Below, in pieces: positions 34,090 through 42,416 of a stretch of DNA of 64,000 nucleotides. The notes below the pieces were generated by a model, which was not told the DNA's origin, ran no database searches, and saw only the letters and a list, made by a program, of their open reading frames with translations. Source of the DNA: Nocardia xishanensis NBRC 101358 (GTDB taxonomy: Bacteria; Actinomycetota; Actinomycetes; Mycobacteriales; Mycobacteriaceae). Each line of letters starts with the position of its first letter. Position 1 is the first letter of the stretch. The stretch covers positions 434,001-498,000 of the forward strand of contig NZ_BDCF01000001.1 in assembly GCF_001613365.1 (NCBI RefSeq). Reading direction: 5' to 3'. Made by a program: the position numbers and the translations under genes.

Positions 34090-34260
34090 TCAGCGGGATT
34101 CGCGGTGCGCCCGGTGCGTGCCGCAGTTCGGGCAGAACTTCTTCAGTTCCAGCCGGTCCGGGTCGTTGCGCCGGTTCTTCTTGGTGATGTAGTTGCGGTG
34201 CTTGCACTGCTCGCAGGCCAAGGTGATCTTTGGCCGGACATCGGTGGACTTCGCGGCCAC
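34090..34260 (-). CDS. rpmG: 50S ribosomal protein L33 (zinc-ribbon, C+ form)
   Basis: This 56-residue protein starts at GTG 34260 ([20 protein letters not shown]) with GAAAGAAGGAAAG upstream. Two CxxC pairs (CEQCKHRNY and CPNCGTH) show the zinc-binding form. Actinobacteria often have a zinc-free paralogue elsewhere for zinc starvation. It lies just downstream of tRNA-Met and is probably co-transcribed with it. Confidence 0.96.
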
Positions 34261-34301
34261 GACTTTCCTTCTTTCCGGTACCTGATGGGCGTAATCGGTT
34301 T

Positions 34302-34377
34302 TGGTAGCGATGGCCGGACTTGAACCGGCGACACAACGATTATGAGTCGTTTGCTCTACCGACTGAGCTACACCGCC
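34302..34377 (-). tRNA. tRNA-Met (anticodon CAT, elongator-type)
   Basis: 76 nt including an encoded CCA. Acceptor GGCGGTG pairs with CATCGCT through two G-U pairs, giving a normal first pair unlike an initiator tRNA. Anticodon loop CTCATAA (CAT encoded at 34342-34344), T-arm GCCGGTTCAAGTCCGGC. Confidence 0.95.
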
Positions 34378-34461
34378 ACGGCGTCGCATTGCAGTGGTGC
34401 GCGCGCCCAGCCCCACCTCAGTGGGTGCGATGCCGAGTCGGTCACCACCGGCAATCCGGCG

Positions 34462-34534
34462 AGCCCCCTAACGGAATCGAACCGTTGACCTTTTCCTTAC
34501 CATGGAAACGCTCTGCCGACTGAGCTAAGGGGGC
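34462..34534 (-). tRNA. tRNA-Thr (anticodon GGT)
   Basis: 73 nt. Acceptor GCCCCCT/AGGGGGC, D-arm TAGCTCAGTCGGCAGAGC, anticodon loop ATGGTAA (GGT), T-arm ACGGTTCGATTCCGT, discriminator T. It is first of the leftward unit tRNA-Thr, tRNA-Met, rpmG. Confidence 0.96.
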
Positions 34535-34593
34535 ATGACTACTCTCGCACCGTGGTCCAGCTTCTCGACCCCGGAGCGGCGAAGTCTTGAACG

Positions 34594-34623
34594 AGATTAC
34601 ACACCCAACGCTCACAGTTCCAA
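34594..34623 (-). promoter_or_regulatory. promoter of the tRNA-Thr/tRNA-Met/rpmG unit
   Basis: TTGGAA (34623-34618), an 18-nt spacer and TAATCT (34599-34594) on the minus strand lie about 60 bp upstream of the tRNA-Thr 5' end. Good spacing and a strong -10 make this the likely sigma-A promoter. Confidence 0.65.
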
Positions 34624-34959
34624 ACCGCGAGGTCAGACCGCGTTTTTCGACACGCACATCAGCGCGGAAAACACGCTACCCGGCCACGATCGGCGCAAGA
34701 GGCCGCTCCGCGAACATCGCGGCATTGCCAGGCCGCCGGGGAAGCCGCTCGAACGAACAGCTCGTCAAGACCTGACGACACAAGCAGCCCGCCCGTCTGC
34801 CGAAAGCATTGAAGATCACATTCGACACTTCAGAAAGAAGGAAACGAGCAATCACCCCAACGCCACATCCCCACAAAACGCAACCACTGCAAGGGGGTCC
34901 GGGGTGGCGAAGCCCCGCCGGGCGGGGCGTGGGGGTTGCACCCCCACAGTCCAAATACG
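34624..34959. other. non-coding gap with GC-rich hairpin
   Basis: I see no gene here. It is AT-richer than its surroundings up to about 34880, then has a block of GC hairpins including GTGGGGG (34929-34935)/CCCCCAC (34941-34947) with a 5-nt loop and GCCCCGCCGGGCGGGGC just before. These lie beyond the terminator of tRNA-Tyr and look like a common genomic repeat or secondary terminator. Confidence 0.5.
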
Positions 34960-35000
34960 AAGCGAGCCCTACATGCGCTTTCTGCATTTAGGGCTCGCTT
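34960..35000 (-). terminator. tRNA-Tyr terminator hairpin
   Basis: An 11-bp perfect stem, AAGCGAGCCCT (34960-34970) with AGGGCTCGCTT (34990-35000), has a 19-nt loop. It starts 10 nt after the tRNA-Tyr 3' end and is followed on the minus strand by TCGTATTTGG. Confidence 0.7.
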
Positions 35001-35010
35001 GTGAGCGAAG

Positions 35011-35093
35011 TGGCAGGTGTAGGATTCGAACCTACGTAGGCTTTCACCGACAGATTTACAGTCTGCTCCCATTGGCCGCTCGGGCAACCTGCC
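35011..35093 (-). tRNA. tRNA-Tyr (anticodon GTA)
   Basis: 83 nt with a long variable arm, as expected for bacterial tRNA-Tyr. Acceptor GGCAGGT/ACCTGCC, anticodon stem-loop CAGACTGTAAATCTG (GTA), T-arm GTAGGTTCGAATCCTAC, discriminator A, no encoded CCA. Confidence 0.96.
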
Positions 35094-35121
35094 TTACGTG
35101 CGCTTTATCGGCGCGCTGAGC

Positions 35122-35152
35122 AGAATACAACGAACCCCGGTGTCGAATGCAA
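35122..35152 (-). promoter_or_regulatory. candidate tRNA-Tyr promoter
   Basis: TATTCT (35127-35122) is a good -10 about 29 bp before the tRNA. TTGCAT (35152-35147) at a 19-nt spacing is a weaker -35. Confidence 0.45.
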
Positions 35153-35270
35153 ACCGGCTGGCCAACGGCCCTGCGACGGGACTACGGTCGGTCTTCCGGG
35201 TAGAACTACGGATGACCGGTTGCATCCGGTGTACGTGAGCCCGTCGGACCGTCAGGAACAGGAGCGCAGT

Positions 35271-35762
35271 GTGGCCGATTCGTCTTTCGATGTCGTCAGC
35301 AAGGTCGACCGGCAGGAGGTCGACAACGCTCTGCATCAGGCGGAGAAGGAGCTGAACACCCGCTACGACTTCCGCGGCACCGGCGCGAAGATCGAGTGGT
35401 CCGGTGAGGACAAGATCGTGCTGACGGCGGAGGCCGAGGAGCGGGTGAAGGCCGCGCTGGAGGTGTTCAAGGAGAAGCTGATCCGGCGCGATATCTCGCT
35501 GAAGGCGTTCGACGCGGGCGAGCCGGTGGCGTCCGGCAAGACTTACAAGATCACCGGCAGTCTGGTGCAGGGTATCGACGCCGAGAAGGCGAAGAAGATC
35601 TCGAAGAAGATCCGCGACGAGGGCCCGAAGGGCGTGAAGGCGCAGATTCAGGGCGACGAGCTACGGGTGAGCAGCAAGAAGCGCGATGATCTGCAGGCCG
35701 TGATCGCGCTGCTGAAGGGCGACGATTTCGGTATCGCGCTGCAGTTCGTCAACTACCGATAG
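35271..35762 (+). CDS. YajQ family cyclic di-GMP/nucleotide-binding protein
   Basis: This 163-residue protein starts at GTG 35271 ([20 protein letters not shown]) behind AGGAGCGCAGT. It has the full YajQ (UPF0234) signature: [56 protein letters not shown] and a terminal LQFVNYR. YajQ proteins have two ferredoxin-like folds. Members in some bacteria bind cyclic di-GMP or tRNA/GTP; the role in actinobacteria is not settled. It is divergent from tRNA-Tyr. Confidence 0.93.
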   Translation: MADSSFDVVSKVDRQEVDNALHQAEKELNTRYDFRGTGAKIEWSGEDKIVLTAEAEERVKAALEVFKEKLIRRDISLKAFDAGEPVASGKTYKITGSLVQGIDAEKAKKISKKIRDEGPKGVKAQIQGDELRVSSKKRDDLQAVIALLKGDDFGIALQFVNYR

Positions 35763-35858
35763 AGGTTGCGCGGCAACGCCTTTCGCGGCACCGTGCCAGC
35801 CGGAGTTCTTCGGAGCGACCCGAGCCCGCCTCGCCGTCCGGCGGGCGGGCTCGCCCAC

Positions 35859-36737
35859 TCAGTAGTTGCGCGGACCGCCCGCCATCTCCTCTAGCCGGGC
35901 GATGCGTTCGGCCATCGGCGGGTGCGTCGAGAACCACCGCGCGGCCCGCTCACCGGCGCGGAACGGGTTGGCGATCATCAGGTGCGATTGCGCCGTCAGC
36001 TGCGGCTCAGGGGGCAGCGGAGCGGCCTGTACGCCGCGTTCCAGCTTGCGCAGGGCCGAGGCCAGCGCCAGCGGGTCGCCGGTGAGTTCGGCGCCGGATT
36101 GATCGGCCTGGTACTCGCGGGAGCGGGAGACGGCCAGCTTGATCAGGGTGGCCGCGATCGGGCCGAGCAACGAGACCAACAACACACCGAGCATGTTGGG
36201 GCCGCCGTTGCCGCGGCCGCCGAAGGCCGACGCGAAGAAGGCCAGGTTGGCCAGGCCGGAGATGACCGCGGCCAGCGCGCCCGCGATGGACGAGATGAGG
36301 ATGTCGCGGTTGTAGACGTGCGAGAGCTCGTGGCCCAGTACCGCGCGCAGTTCGCGCTCGTCGAGGATCTGCAGGATGCCGCTGGTACAGCAGACCGCGG
36401 CGTGCCGCGGGTTGCGGCCGGTGGCGAAGGCGTTCGGCGCGTTGGTCGGACTGATGTAGAGCCGCGGCATCGGCTGTCGCGCCGCCGTCGCCAGCTCCCG
36501 CACGATCCGGTAGATGACCGGCGCTTCCAGCTCGCTGACCGGTTGCGCGTGCATCGCCTTCAGCGCGAGTTTGTCGCTGTTGAAGTAGGCCCAGGCGTTC
36601 ATGCCAACGGCCAGCAGGATGGAGATGATCAGGATCGTGGGGCTGCGGAACATAGCCCCGGCGAAGACGATGATGGCCGAGAGGCCGACCATCAGACCGA
36701 AAGTCTTCAACCCGTTCGCATACCCGTGCCCGTGCAT
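35859..36737 (-). CDS. htpX: membrane zinc metalloprotease HtpX
   Basis: This 292-residue M48 protease has zinc ligands HELSH (136-140), a third ligand in [15 protein letters not shown], two N-terminal membrane helices ([18 protein letters not shown] and [18 protein letters not shown]) and further hydrophobic segments after the active site. It degrades damaged membrane proteins in stress response, with the active site facing the cytosol. It lies next to the polyprenyl synthase and menJ genes exactly as in M. tuberculosis (Rv0561c-Rv0563). Confidence 0.96.
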   Translation of the reverse strand: MHGHGYANGLKTFGLMVGLSAIIVFAGAMFRSPTILIISILLAVGMNAWAYFNSDKLALKAMHAQPVSELEAPVIYRIVRELATAARQPMPRLYISPTNAPNAFATGRNPRHAAVCCTSGILQILDERELRAVLGHELSHVYNRDILISSIAGALAAVISGLANLAFFASAFGGRGNGGPNMLGVLLVSLLGPIAATLIKLAVSRSREYQADQSGAELTGDPLALASALRKLERGVQAAPLPPEPQLTAQSHLMIANPFRAGERAARWFSTHPPMAERIARLEEMAGGPRNY

Positions 36738-36848
36738 ACGTCTCCTTGCCCACTCCCCCGTTCGTCGAGTGCGTTACGCCAGATCAACGATCGGCGCCGG
36801 GGCCAAAGTTCCTGGACGAGGCGAAGGCGCCCGTACCGGCGCGTCCGC

Positions 36849-36932
36849 TCATACCCGCGCCTCGCCGACGCTCGGCTCCGGTATGCGCGATTCCCGCCGG
36901 CGAACGATTCGCTCGCTACGCTCGCTCAGCCG
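36849..36932. repeat. single copy of the dispersed repeat found upstream of secE
   Basis: The segment carries CGCGCCTCGC, ACGCTCGG, TGCGCGA and CGCTCGCTACGCTCGCTCA in the same order and spacing as the unit at 32410-32495. It lies in the gap between htpX and the polyprenyl synthase gene. Confidence 0.6.
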
Positions 36933-37948
36933 ACGCGTTCGATGGTGTAGCGGACGAGCTGCTCGAGTGCGTCGTTGGCCGGGCCCGCGGGGAGCGCGGA
37001 CAACTCGGCGTAAGCCAGGTCGGCGTAGCCCTGCAATTTCTCCTTGGCTAGCACCATGCCGCGCGAGCGGGCGAGCAGCGCCAGCGCCTCGTCGACTTCC
37101 TCGTCGGTCTCCAGCGGACGGGCCAGCAGCGCGCGCAGCCGGTCGCCCTCGGCTCCCTCGTCGCGCAGCGCGTACAGCACCGGCAAGGTGTGCACGCCTT
37201 CGCGCAGGTCGGTGCCGGGGGTCTTGCCGGACTGTTCGGAGGCCGAGGAGATGTCGATGATGTCGTCGGAGATCTGGAAGGCGGTGCCGACCGCGTCGCC
37301 GAGCCTGGCGAGCCGCTCGATGTGCTCGGGGGAGGCGCCGGAGAAGGTGCCGCCGAAGCGTCCGGCCGCGGCGATCAGCGAACCGGTCTTCTCCCACACG
37401 ACGCGCAGGTAGTGCTCGACCGGGTCCTGCGATTCGCGCGCGCCGACGGTCTCGCGCATCTGGCCGGTGACCAGTTCGGCGAAGGTCTCGGCGATGATGC
37501 GGACCGCGTCGGGGCCGAGCGTCGAGGTGAGCCGGGAGGCGTGCGCGAACAGGTAGTCGCCCGCCAGGATCGCGACGTTGTTGCCCCAGCGCGAGTTCAC
37601 GCTCGGTGCGCCGCGGCGCATCGGGGCCTCGTCCATCACGTCGTCGTGGTACAGCGTCGCCAGGTGCACGAGTTCGACTACGGTGCCCGCGGTGATCAGA
37701 TCGGGATCGGTCGGGCGCGGGCCGAGCTGACCGGTGAGGATGGTGAACAGCGGCCGGAATCGCTTGCCGCCCGCCCGAGCCAGATGTAGCGCGGCGTCCT
37801 GCAGGAAGTCCTCGCCGTCGGAGAGCTCGGCGATCAGCAGCTTCTCGACCTCTTCCAGGCCGTTGCGCACGCTCGCCGCGAGCTCGGGGTCACCGAGTTC
37901 GACCCCGGCGACCACCGTGCTCTCATCACTAACAGCCGATGTGCTCAT
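36926..37948 (-). CDS. trans-polyprenyl diphosphate synthase (GrcC1-like, menaquinone side chain)
   Basis: This 340-residue protein is taken from ATG 37948 (MSTSAVSDESTVVAGVELGD) with GGGAGATGAG adjacent. Motifs: GGKRFRPLFTILTGQLG, the first Asp-rich motif DDVMD (102-106), GQMRETVGA, and the second Asp-rich motif DDIID. This is a long-chain trans-isoprenyl diphosphate synthase. Its neighbours menJ and htpX and strong similarity to mycobacterial GrcC1 (Rv0562) suggest it makes the prenyl tail of menaquinone. It is divergent from menJ. Confidence 0.9.
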   Translation of the reverse strand: MSTSAVSDESTVVAGVELGDPELAASVRNGLEEVEKLLIAELSDGEDFLQDAALHLARAGGKRFRPLFTILTGQLGPRPTDPDLITAGTVVELVHLATLYHDDVMDEAPMRRGAPSVNSRWGNNVAILAGDYLFAHASRLTSTLGPDAVRIIAETFAELVTGQMRETVGARESQDPVEHYLRVVWEKTGSLIAAAGRFGGTFSGASPEHIERLARLGDAVGTAFQISDDIIDISSASEQSGKTPGTDLREGVHTLPVLYALRDEGAEGDRLRALLARPLETDEEVDEALALLARSRGMVLAKEKLQGYADLAYAELSALPAGPANDALEQLVRYTIERVG

Positions 37949-38135
37949 CTCATCTCCCAGCGCCGCGTCCGACCCCACGGTAGAGAACCTAGCGTGTCCG
38001 ACCCGCGTGGCCCATGAACACCGTCACTATGCGGTGTATCAGACACTTTTCCATACGTCGGCTCGGCCGGACACGCCACCCGGCCCCGTGGTCCTGCGTC
38101 GACACCGATCCGGCTGTCCTGCAAGTATTGAGCGC

Positions 38136-39407
38136 ATGGGTGCACCGGATGTCACAGCCGACGACCGCGCGGAGAACCCGCTGCCCGATCGCGCCGAGGT
38201 GCTCGTCGTCGGCGCTGGTCCGGCCGGTTCCGCCGCAGCCGCCTGGGCCGCGCGCGCGGGCCGTGACGTGCTGCTCACCGATGCCGCGGTCTTCCCGAGG
38301 GACAAGACCTGTGGCGACGGCCTGACACCGCGGGCGACCAAGGAGCTGGAGCACCTCGGGCTCGGCGAGTGGTTGCGCGCGCACACCGTCAACCACGGCC
38401 TTCGCATGACCGGCTTCGGCAGGGAAGCCCTGCTCAACTGGCCGGGCGGCTCCTTCCCCAGTTACGGAAGCGCCGTCGCGCGAACCGAACTGGACGACAA
38501 GCTGCGCGAGACGGCGGTGAAGTCCGGCGCAAGGGTGCTGGACGGCACGAAAGTGGTGGACATCACCAGGAACGGCGACCGGGTCACCGGTGTGACGGTG
38601 CAGACGGCGGAGGGCTCGCGCGAGATCGCCTGCGACATATTGATCGTCGCCGACGGCGTGCGCTCGCCGATCGGCAAACTGCTCGGCCGTACCTGGCATC
38701 GCCGCTTCGCGTACGGTACCGCGGCGCGCGCCTACATCAAGTCCGGCCGCAGCGACGACCAGTGGATCACCTCGCACCTCGAGTTGCGCGATGCCGACGG
38801 CCAGTTGGTGCCGGGCTACGGCTGGGTGTTCCCGCTGGGCAATGGTGAGGTCAACATCGGCGTCGGCTCGCTGGCCACAGAGCAGCGGCCATCCCACATC
38901 GCACTGAAACCGCTGCTGCGCCACTATGTCTCGCAGCGCTATCAGGAGTGGCAGTTCGAGGGCGAGCCGCGCGCGGTGGCTTCGGCGCTGCTGCCGATGG
39001 GCGGCGCGGTGTCGAACGTGGCAGGCCGCAACTGGGTGCTTGTCGGCGACGCCGCAGGCTGCGTGAACCCGCTCAACGGCGAGGGCATCGACTACGGCCT
39101 CGAAGGCGGGCACATGCTCGCCGAACTGCTGGACGCGCCCGATTTCACCGGGCTCTGGCCAGACGTGCTGCGCGCCCGCTACGGCCGCACCTTCTCGGTG
39201 GCCCGCCGGATCGCGGGCCTTGCCACGCATCCGCGCATGGTGCCCGCGGGCGGTCCGCCGGTGATGCGTTCGAAGTATTTGCAACGCACCGCGGTTCGCG
39301 TGATGGGCAATCTTGTCACCGACGAGGATCTGGATATGACAGCGCGCGCCTGGCGCTTGGCGGGCCGGGCGTCCATGCGCTACGACGACCTGCCGCCCTT
39401 CACCTGA
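38136..39407 (+). CDS. menJ: menaquinone isoprenyl reductase MenJ (geranylgeranyl reductase family)
   Basis: This 423-residue FAD enzyme starts at ATG 38136 (MGAPDVTADDRAENPLPDRA). It has the Rossmann GAGPAGSAAAAWAARAGRDV (26-45), FPRDKTCGDGLTPRA, the GD motif VLVGDAAGCVNPLNGEGIDYG and a conserved C-terminus. It is collinear with M. tuberculosis Rv0561c (MenJ), which saturates one double bond of the menaquinone isoprenoid tail. The location beside the tail synthase supports this. Some 15 residues at the N-terminus exceed the mycobacterial form. Confidence 0.92.
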   Translation: MGAPDVTADDRAENPLPDRAEVLVVGAGPAGSAAAAWAARAGRDVLLTDAAVFPRDKTCGDGLTPRATKELEHLGLGEWLRAHTVNHGLRMTGFGREALLNWPGGSFPSYGSAVARTELDDKLRETAVKSGARVLDGTKVVDITRNGDRVTGVTVQTAEGSREIACDILIVADGVRSPIGKLLGRTWHRRFAYGTAARAYIKSGRSDDQWITSHLELRDADGQLVPGYGWVFPLGNGEVNIGVGSLATEQRPSHIALKPLLRHYVSQRYQEWQFEGEPRAVASALLPMGGAVSNVAGRNWVLVGDAAGCVNPLNGEGIDYGLEGGHMLAELLDAPDFTGLWPDVLRARYGRTFSVARRIAGLATHPRMVPAGGPPVMRSKYLQRTAVRVMGNLVTDEDLDMTARAWRLAGRASMRYDDLPPFT

Positions 39408-39417
39408 GCGCGGGCAG

Positions 39418-39837
39418 ATGGGCGAACCACGCGGATTGCCCGCGCTCTACCTGCTTCCGCACCTGCGCAAGGCGCGCGACCTCGCGGATCGGCACTACGC
39501 CGACCCGCTGAACCTCGACGAACTGGCCGCCGCCGCAGGGGTTTCCAAGTATCACTTCCTGCGCGCCTTCGCCGCGGTGTACGGCGTCACACCGGCCGCG
39601 TATCTGGCCGAGCGCCGCATCGAACGCGCCCAGGACCTGCTGCGCGCCACCAATCTGACGGTCACCGAGGTCTGCATGATGGTCGGCTACGCCAGTCTCG
39701 GTTCGTTCAGCTCCAAGTTCCGTCAGCTGGTCGGCGTCACTCCATCGGAGTACCAGGCGAAGTTCGCCGACGGCGCGCCGCGCATTCCCGGCTGCTACGT
39801 CTTCATGCACGGGTTGTCCGACCGCAAGCGCCCGTGA
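39418..39837 (+). CDS. AraC-family regulator (single DNA-binding domain)
   Basis: This 139-residue protein consists of little more than the AraC double helix-turn-helix: ADPLNLDELAAAAGVSKYHFLRAFAAVYGVTPAAYLAERR, then RATNLTVTEVCMMVGYASLGSFSSKFRQLVGVTPSEYQ. The usual ligand-binding domain is absent, so it may act alone or sense through its short tail (IPGCYVFMHGLSD). It begins 11 bp after menJ and is followed by a VOC protein gene, its most likely target. Confidence 0.9.
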   Translation: MGEPRGLPALYLLPHLRKARDLADRHYADPLNLDELAAAAGVSKYHFLRAFAAVYGVTPAAYLAERRIERAQDLLRATNLTVTEVCMMVGYASLGSFSSKFRQLVGVTPSEYQAKFADGAPRIPGCYVFMHGLSDRKRP

Positions 39838-39892
39838 CGACACCGCAATTTCGGAGAAGCGCCCGCGGCCGCACCGCTCATAGCCTGGGCAT

Positions 39893-40336
39893 ATGACGAC
39901 GATTACGAATATTTCCCTGGTCACCGTGTACGTCACCGATCAGGACGAGGCCAAGCGGTGGTACATCGACAAGCTCGGGTTCGTGGAGACGGCCGATGTC
40001 ACCATGGGCGAGAACGGGTTCCGGTGGGTGACCGTCGCGCACCCCGATCACCGGGAGCTGGAGGTCACGCTGATGATCCCCGGCCCGCCGCTCGACGAGA
40101 ACATGGCCGAGGCGATCCGGCGCGCGCTGGCCAACGGCACGCACGGCGCGCTGGGGCTGCGGACGGAGAACTGCCAGAAGACCTTCGAGGAGCTCACCGC
40201 CAAGGGCGTCGATTTCGTCCAACCGCCTGCCGAGCGACCGTACGGCACCGAGGCGATCATCCGGGACAATTCCGGCAACTGGCTGGTGCTGGTGGAGAAC
40301 AAGGAGTTCGATCCGAGGGACTTCGCCGGGCAGTGA
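39893..40336 (+). CDS. VOC (glyoxalase/bleomycin-resistance fold) protein
   Basis: This 147-residue VOC-superfamily protein starts MTTITNISLVTVYVTDQDEA, has KRWYIDKLGFVETADVTMG and a C-terminal GTEAIIRDNSGNWLVLVENKE, i.e. two beta-alpha-beta-beta-beta units. Such proteins bind metals and detoxify or sequester small molecules. Its gene follows the AraC-type regulator by 55 bp. The function is not predictable beyond the fold. Confidence 0.87.
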   Translation: MTTITNISLVTVYVTDQDEAKRWYIDKLGFVETADVTMGENGFRWVTVAHPDHRELEVTLMIPGPPLDENMAEAIRRALANGTHGALGLRTENCQKTFEELTAKGVDFVQPPAERPYGTEAIIRDNSGNWLVLVENKEFDPRDFAGQ

Positions 40337-40349
40337 CGAGCCGGACGAC

Positions 40350-40379
40350 ATCGGGCGCCCCCGCACGGAGGCGCCCGAT
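40350..40379. terminator. bidirectional terminator hairpin
   Basis: ATCGGGCGCC (40350-40359) and GGCGCCCGAT (40370-40379) form a perfect 10-bp stem between the convergent VOC and DUF2505 genes. Confidence 0.65.
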
Positions 40380-40392
40380 TCGACGGATCGGC

Positions 40393-40899
40393 TCAGGCTG
40401 TCGCCTGCGCGCCGAACCACTCCTCGAAGAACTTGCGCTCGCTGTTGAGCACGCGGTGGAACAGCTGCTCGGCCAGCGGCTCGATGGCCCCGCCGACCAG
40501 CGACACCTTCACCTCGACGGAGCCGACCACCTCGATCTGGCTGCCTTCGGCGGTCGGGCGTAGTACATAGGAGCCCGACATCCGGCTGGTGATCCCGGTG
40601 GTGGACGCCTCGAAGACGCCCTTGGCGATCTCGCCGTCCAACGCCTGCCAGTCGTCGGTGCGCGAGAGCACCAGTTCGTTCTTGAGTACCTTGCGGACGA
40701 TCCCGGGAATCTTGTCCTGACGAGCCTTTTCGGTCATGTGGATGCGAATGGTGCCCGCGCCCCCCGGATGTGACAGCTCGAGTGTCGCGGTCTCCGCCCC
40801 GGTGAAGCGGGAGCGCCAGGCGTCGTCGGTGGTGAGTGCCCGGTGAAGATCTTCGACCGGGACGGTGTAGGGCACGGTGAAGCTGAATTTTCGGGACAT
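40393..40899 (-). CDS. DUF2505 (SRPBCC-like) domain protein
   Basis: This 168-residue protein is taken from ATG 40899 (MSRKFSFTVPYTVPVEDLHR). The pattern is of DUF2505, a START/SRPBCC-like fold common in mycolata: DDAWRSRFTGAETATLELSHPG and GSQIEVVGSVEVKVSLVGGAIEPLAEQLFHRVL. It probably binds a hydrophobic ligand. The function is unknown. It is divergent from a small membrane protein gene, 40 bp apart. Confidence 0.85.
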   Translation of the reverse strand: MSRKFSFTVPYTVPVEDLHRALTTDDAWRSRFTGAETATLELSHPGGAGTIRIHMTEKARQDKIPGIVRKVLKNELVLSRTDDWQALDGEIAKGVFEASTTGITSRMSGSYVLRPTAEGSQIEVVGSVEVKVSLVGGAIEPLAEQLFHRVLNSERKFFEEWFGAQATA

Positions 40900-40939
40900 G
40901 GGCGCACACGCTAGCCGAGTCCATCGGTAGCCTGTTGCG

Positions 40940-41413
40940 GTGTCGGAAACCTCCCAGTCCGTAAGGCGGGCCGTCCGCCTGCGGCGGGCGAGAATCGGCG
41001 TACTCACCGCCGCGACGGTCGTCAGCGTGCTCATGATCCTGTTGGTGTTCGCGGCTTGGCGCAACGACTACCTGATCAGTTCCGATCGTGGCGTGACCAC
41101 CGGCGAGGTGCTCTCGGCGGGCAGGCTGCGCTCGGCGGTCATCTACGTCACACCCGACGGAGAAACGCACAATCCGAAGGTCGGCGTGCTGTATCCGACC
41201 AACCTGACCGCGGGCGAGCGCATCAATGTCGAGTACAGCCGCAGCGATCCCGATCTGGTCCGGGTAGCGGGCCGCGACGTCCGGGTCGCGATTCAGCCCG
41301 CCCTCTCGGTGATCGTGGTGGTGTGGGCGCTCGCCCTACCCGCGCTGTGGCTGATCGTCCGCGCGGGCAGGCGCGATGCGAGGCAACGGGTCACTGCGCC
41401 CACGGCGGGCTGA
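40940..41413 (+). CDS. DUF3592-like small membrane protein
   Basis: This 157-residue protein has two membrane segments (IGVLTAATVVSVLMILLVFA and ALSVIVVVWALALPALWLIV) around an exported domain with EVLSAGRLRSAVIYVTPDGE and INVEYSRSDPDLVRVAGRD. The latter resembles the beta-domain of DUF3592 proteins. A very similar membrane protein (Rv0556) lies between menD and mgtA in M. tuberculosis, so this is probably its orthologue. It has no known activity. Confidence 0.78.
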   Translation: MSETSQSVRRAVRLRRARIGVLTAATVVSVLMILLVFAAWRNDYLISSDRGVTTGEVLSAGRLRSAVIYVTPDGETHNPKVGVLYPTNLTAGERINVEYSRSDPDLVRVAGRDVRVAIQPALSVIVVVWALALPALWLIVRAGRRDARQRVTAPTAG

Positions 41414-41756
41414 GCTTGCTGCCGTCGGCCATGGTGGCCTGGAATCCGGCGGCGATCGCGACGTGCGCGACGGCCGGTTCGTCGCCCGGGTTGGCGACCG
41501 AGATCGGCCCTCCCGCGGGCACGATGGCGACATCTCCCGGGGCGAGCAGCTGACCGCTGACCTCGAGCACTCCGGAGAGCACCAGGAAGATCTCGTCGCG
41601 GTCGAGTACGTGCGCGGCGTCGCTCTCGTGGTGCGGCGCGACGGTGAGACGCCAGGTACAGACGTCCGCCGAGCCACGGCTCGGTGCCGCCATGGCGCTG
41701 AACTCGACGCCGTGCAGCTCGAAACGTGGGACTTCGGCGGCCTTGATGACGTGCAT
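41391..41756 (-). CDS. cupin domain protein
   Basis: This 121-residue single-domain cupin starts at ATG 41756 (MHVIKAAEVPRFELHGVEFS) with CAGGAG upstream. Its barrel motifs are present: TVAPHHESDAAHVLDRDEIFLVLSGVLEVSGQ with metal-ligand candidates HHE and E, and LLAPGDVAIVPAGGPISVANPG. It is divergent from a MarR-family regulator across a 36-bp palindrome, so it is the likely regulated target. Its 3' end overlaps the convergent membrane protein gene by 23 bp. Confidence 0.88.
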   Translation of the reverse strand: MHVIKAAEVPRFELHGVEFSAMAAPSRGSADVCTWRLTVAPHHESDAAHVLDRDEIFLVLSGVLEVSGQLLAPGDVAIVPAGGPISVANPGDEPAVAHVAIAAGFQATMADGSKLSPPWAQ

Positions 41757-41797
41757 GAACACTCCTGTGCGAGATAGGGCTGGTGAAGAGTCGAGAA

Positions 41798-41833
41798 ATA
41801 GACAAGCCAGCTTGATCAAGCTGGCTTGTCTAT
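41798..41833. promoter_or_regulatory. perfect 36-bp palindrome, probable MarR operator
   Basis: Positions 41798-41815 are the exact reverse complement of 41816-41833. Each half contains its own imperfect inverted repeat: CAAGCCAGCTTG (41803-41814) and CAAGCTGGCTTG (41817-41828), with centres 14 bp apart. This would offer two neighbouring dimer sites. It lies 9 bp upstream of the MarR ATG and 41 bp from the cupin start, so it can control both. Confidence 0.8.
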
Positions 41834-41842
41834 CATGACGGT

Positions 41843-42310
41843 ATGGCATCCACATCGCAAGACCCGGATTTGGGAATCCTGCTCGGCCTCGCCTGGGAGC
41901 AGTTCGTCATCGAATTGCGAACGACCTTGGCGGAGCAGGGTTTCGATGACCTCGGCCGTTCCGACGGCTATGTGTTCCGCTGCCTGGCGAACGGGCCGAT
42001 GAACGTCAGCGAGCTGGCCGAACGGCTCGCGATCAGCAAGCAGGGCGCCGCGCAGATCATCGACGACATGCAGCGGCGCGGATACGTGGAACGCCGCCCC
42101 GATCCGGCCGACGGCCGCGCCAAACTCCTCTACCTCACCGAACGCGGCGAAGCCGCCCTCGCCGCCGCGCGGCGATTCCACCGGAACCGGGAGCAGCGCC
42201 TCGTGCGTGAATTCGGCGCGGACGCGGTGCATTCGCTGCGCGCGGTGCTGGGCGGCATCGCGACCGAACAGCGACTGGCCGACCCGCTGCTGCGGGCACT
42301 GCACATCTGA
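41843..42310 (+). CDS. MarR-family transcriptional regulator
   Basis: This 155-residue winged-helix protein begins [20 protein letters not shown]. Its core [57 protein letters not shown] is the MarR recognition helix and wing (DPADGRAK). It is divergent from the cupin gene, and the 36-bp palindrome between them is almost certainly its operator (inference). The ligand is unknown. Confidence 0.9.
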   Translation: MASTSQDPDLGILLGLAWEQFVIELRTTLAEQGFDDLGRSDGYVFRCLANGPMNVSELAERLAISKQGAAQIIDDMQRRGYVERRPDPADGRAKLLYLTERGEAALAAARRFHRNREQRLVREFGADAVHSLRAVLGGIATEQRLADPLLRALHI

Positions 42311-42416
42311 CGCGCCGAGAGCACTGTCTGCGACAGCGCGAGGAGTTCGCCGGAACTTTCCGCACGCTTCATGTCCGCGTGGCTGCGGCGCGCGCTGCGC
42401 GGGTCACGCTGAGGTG

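Noticed and set aside
34302..35093. tRNA cluster as an integration site for a mobile element
   Set aside because: No integrase, no duplicated tRNA 3' end and no atypical gene block is adjacent. The order matches conserved housekeeping synteny.
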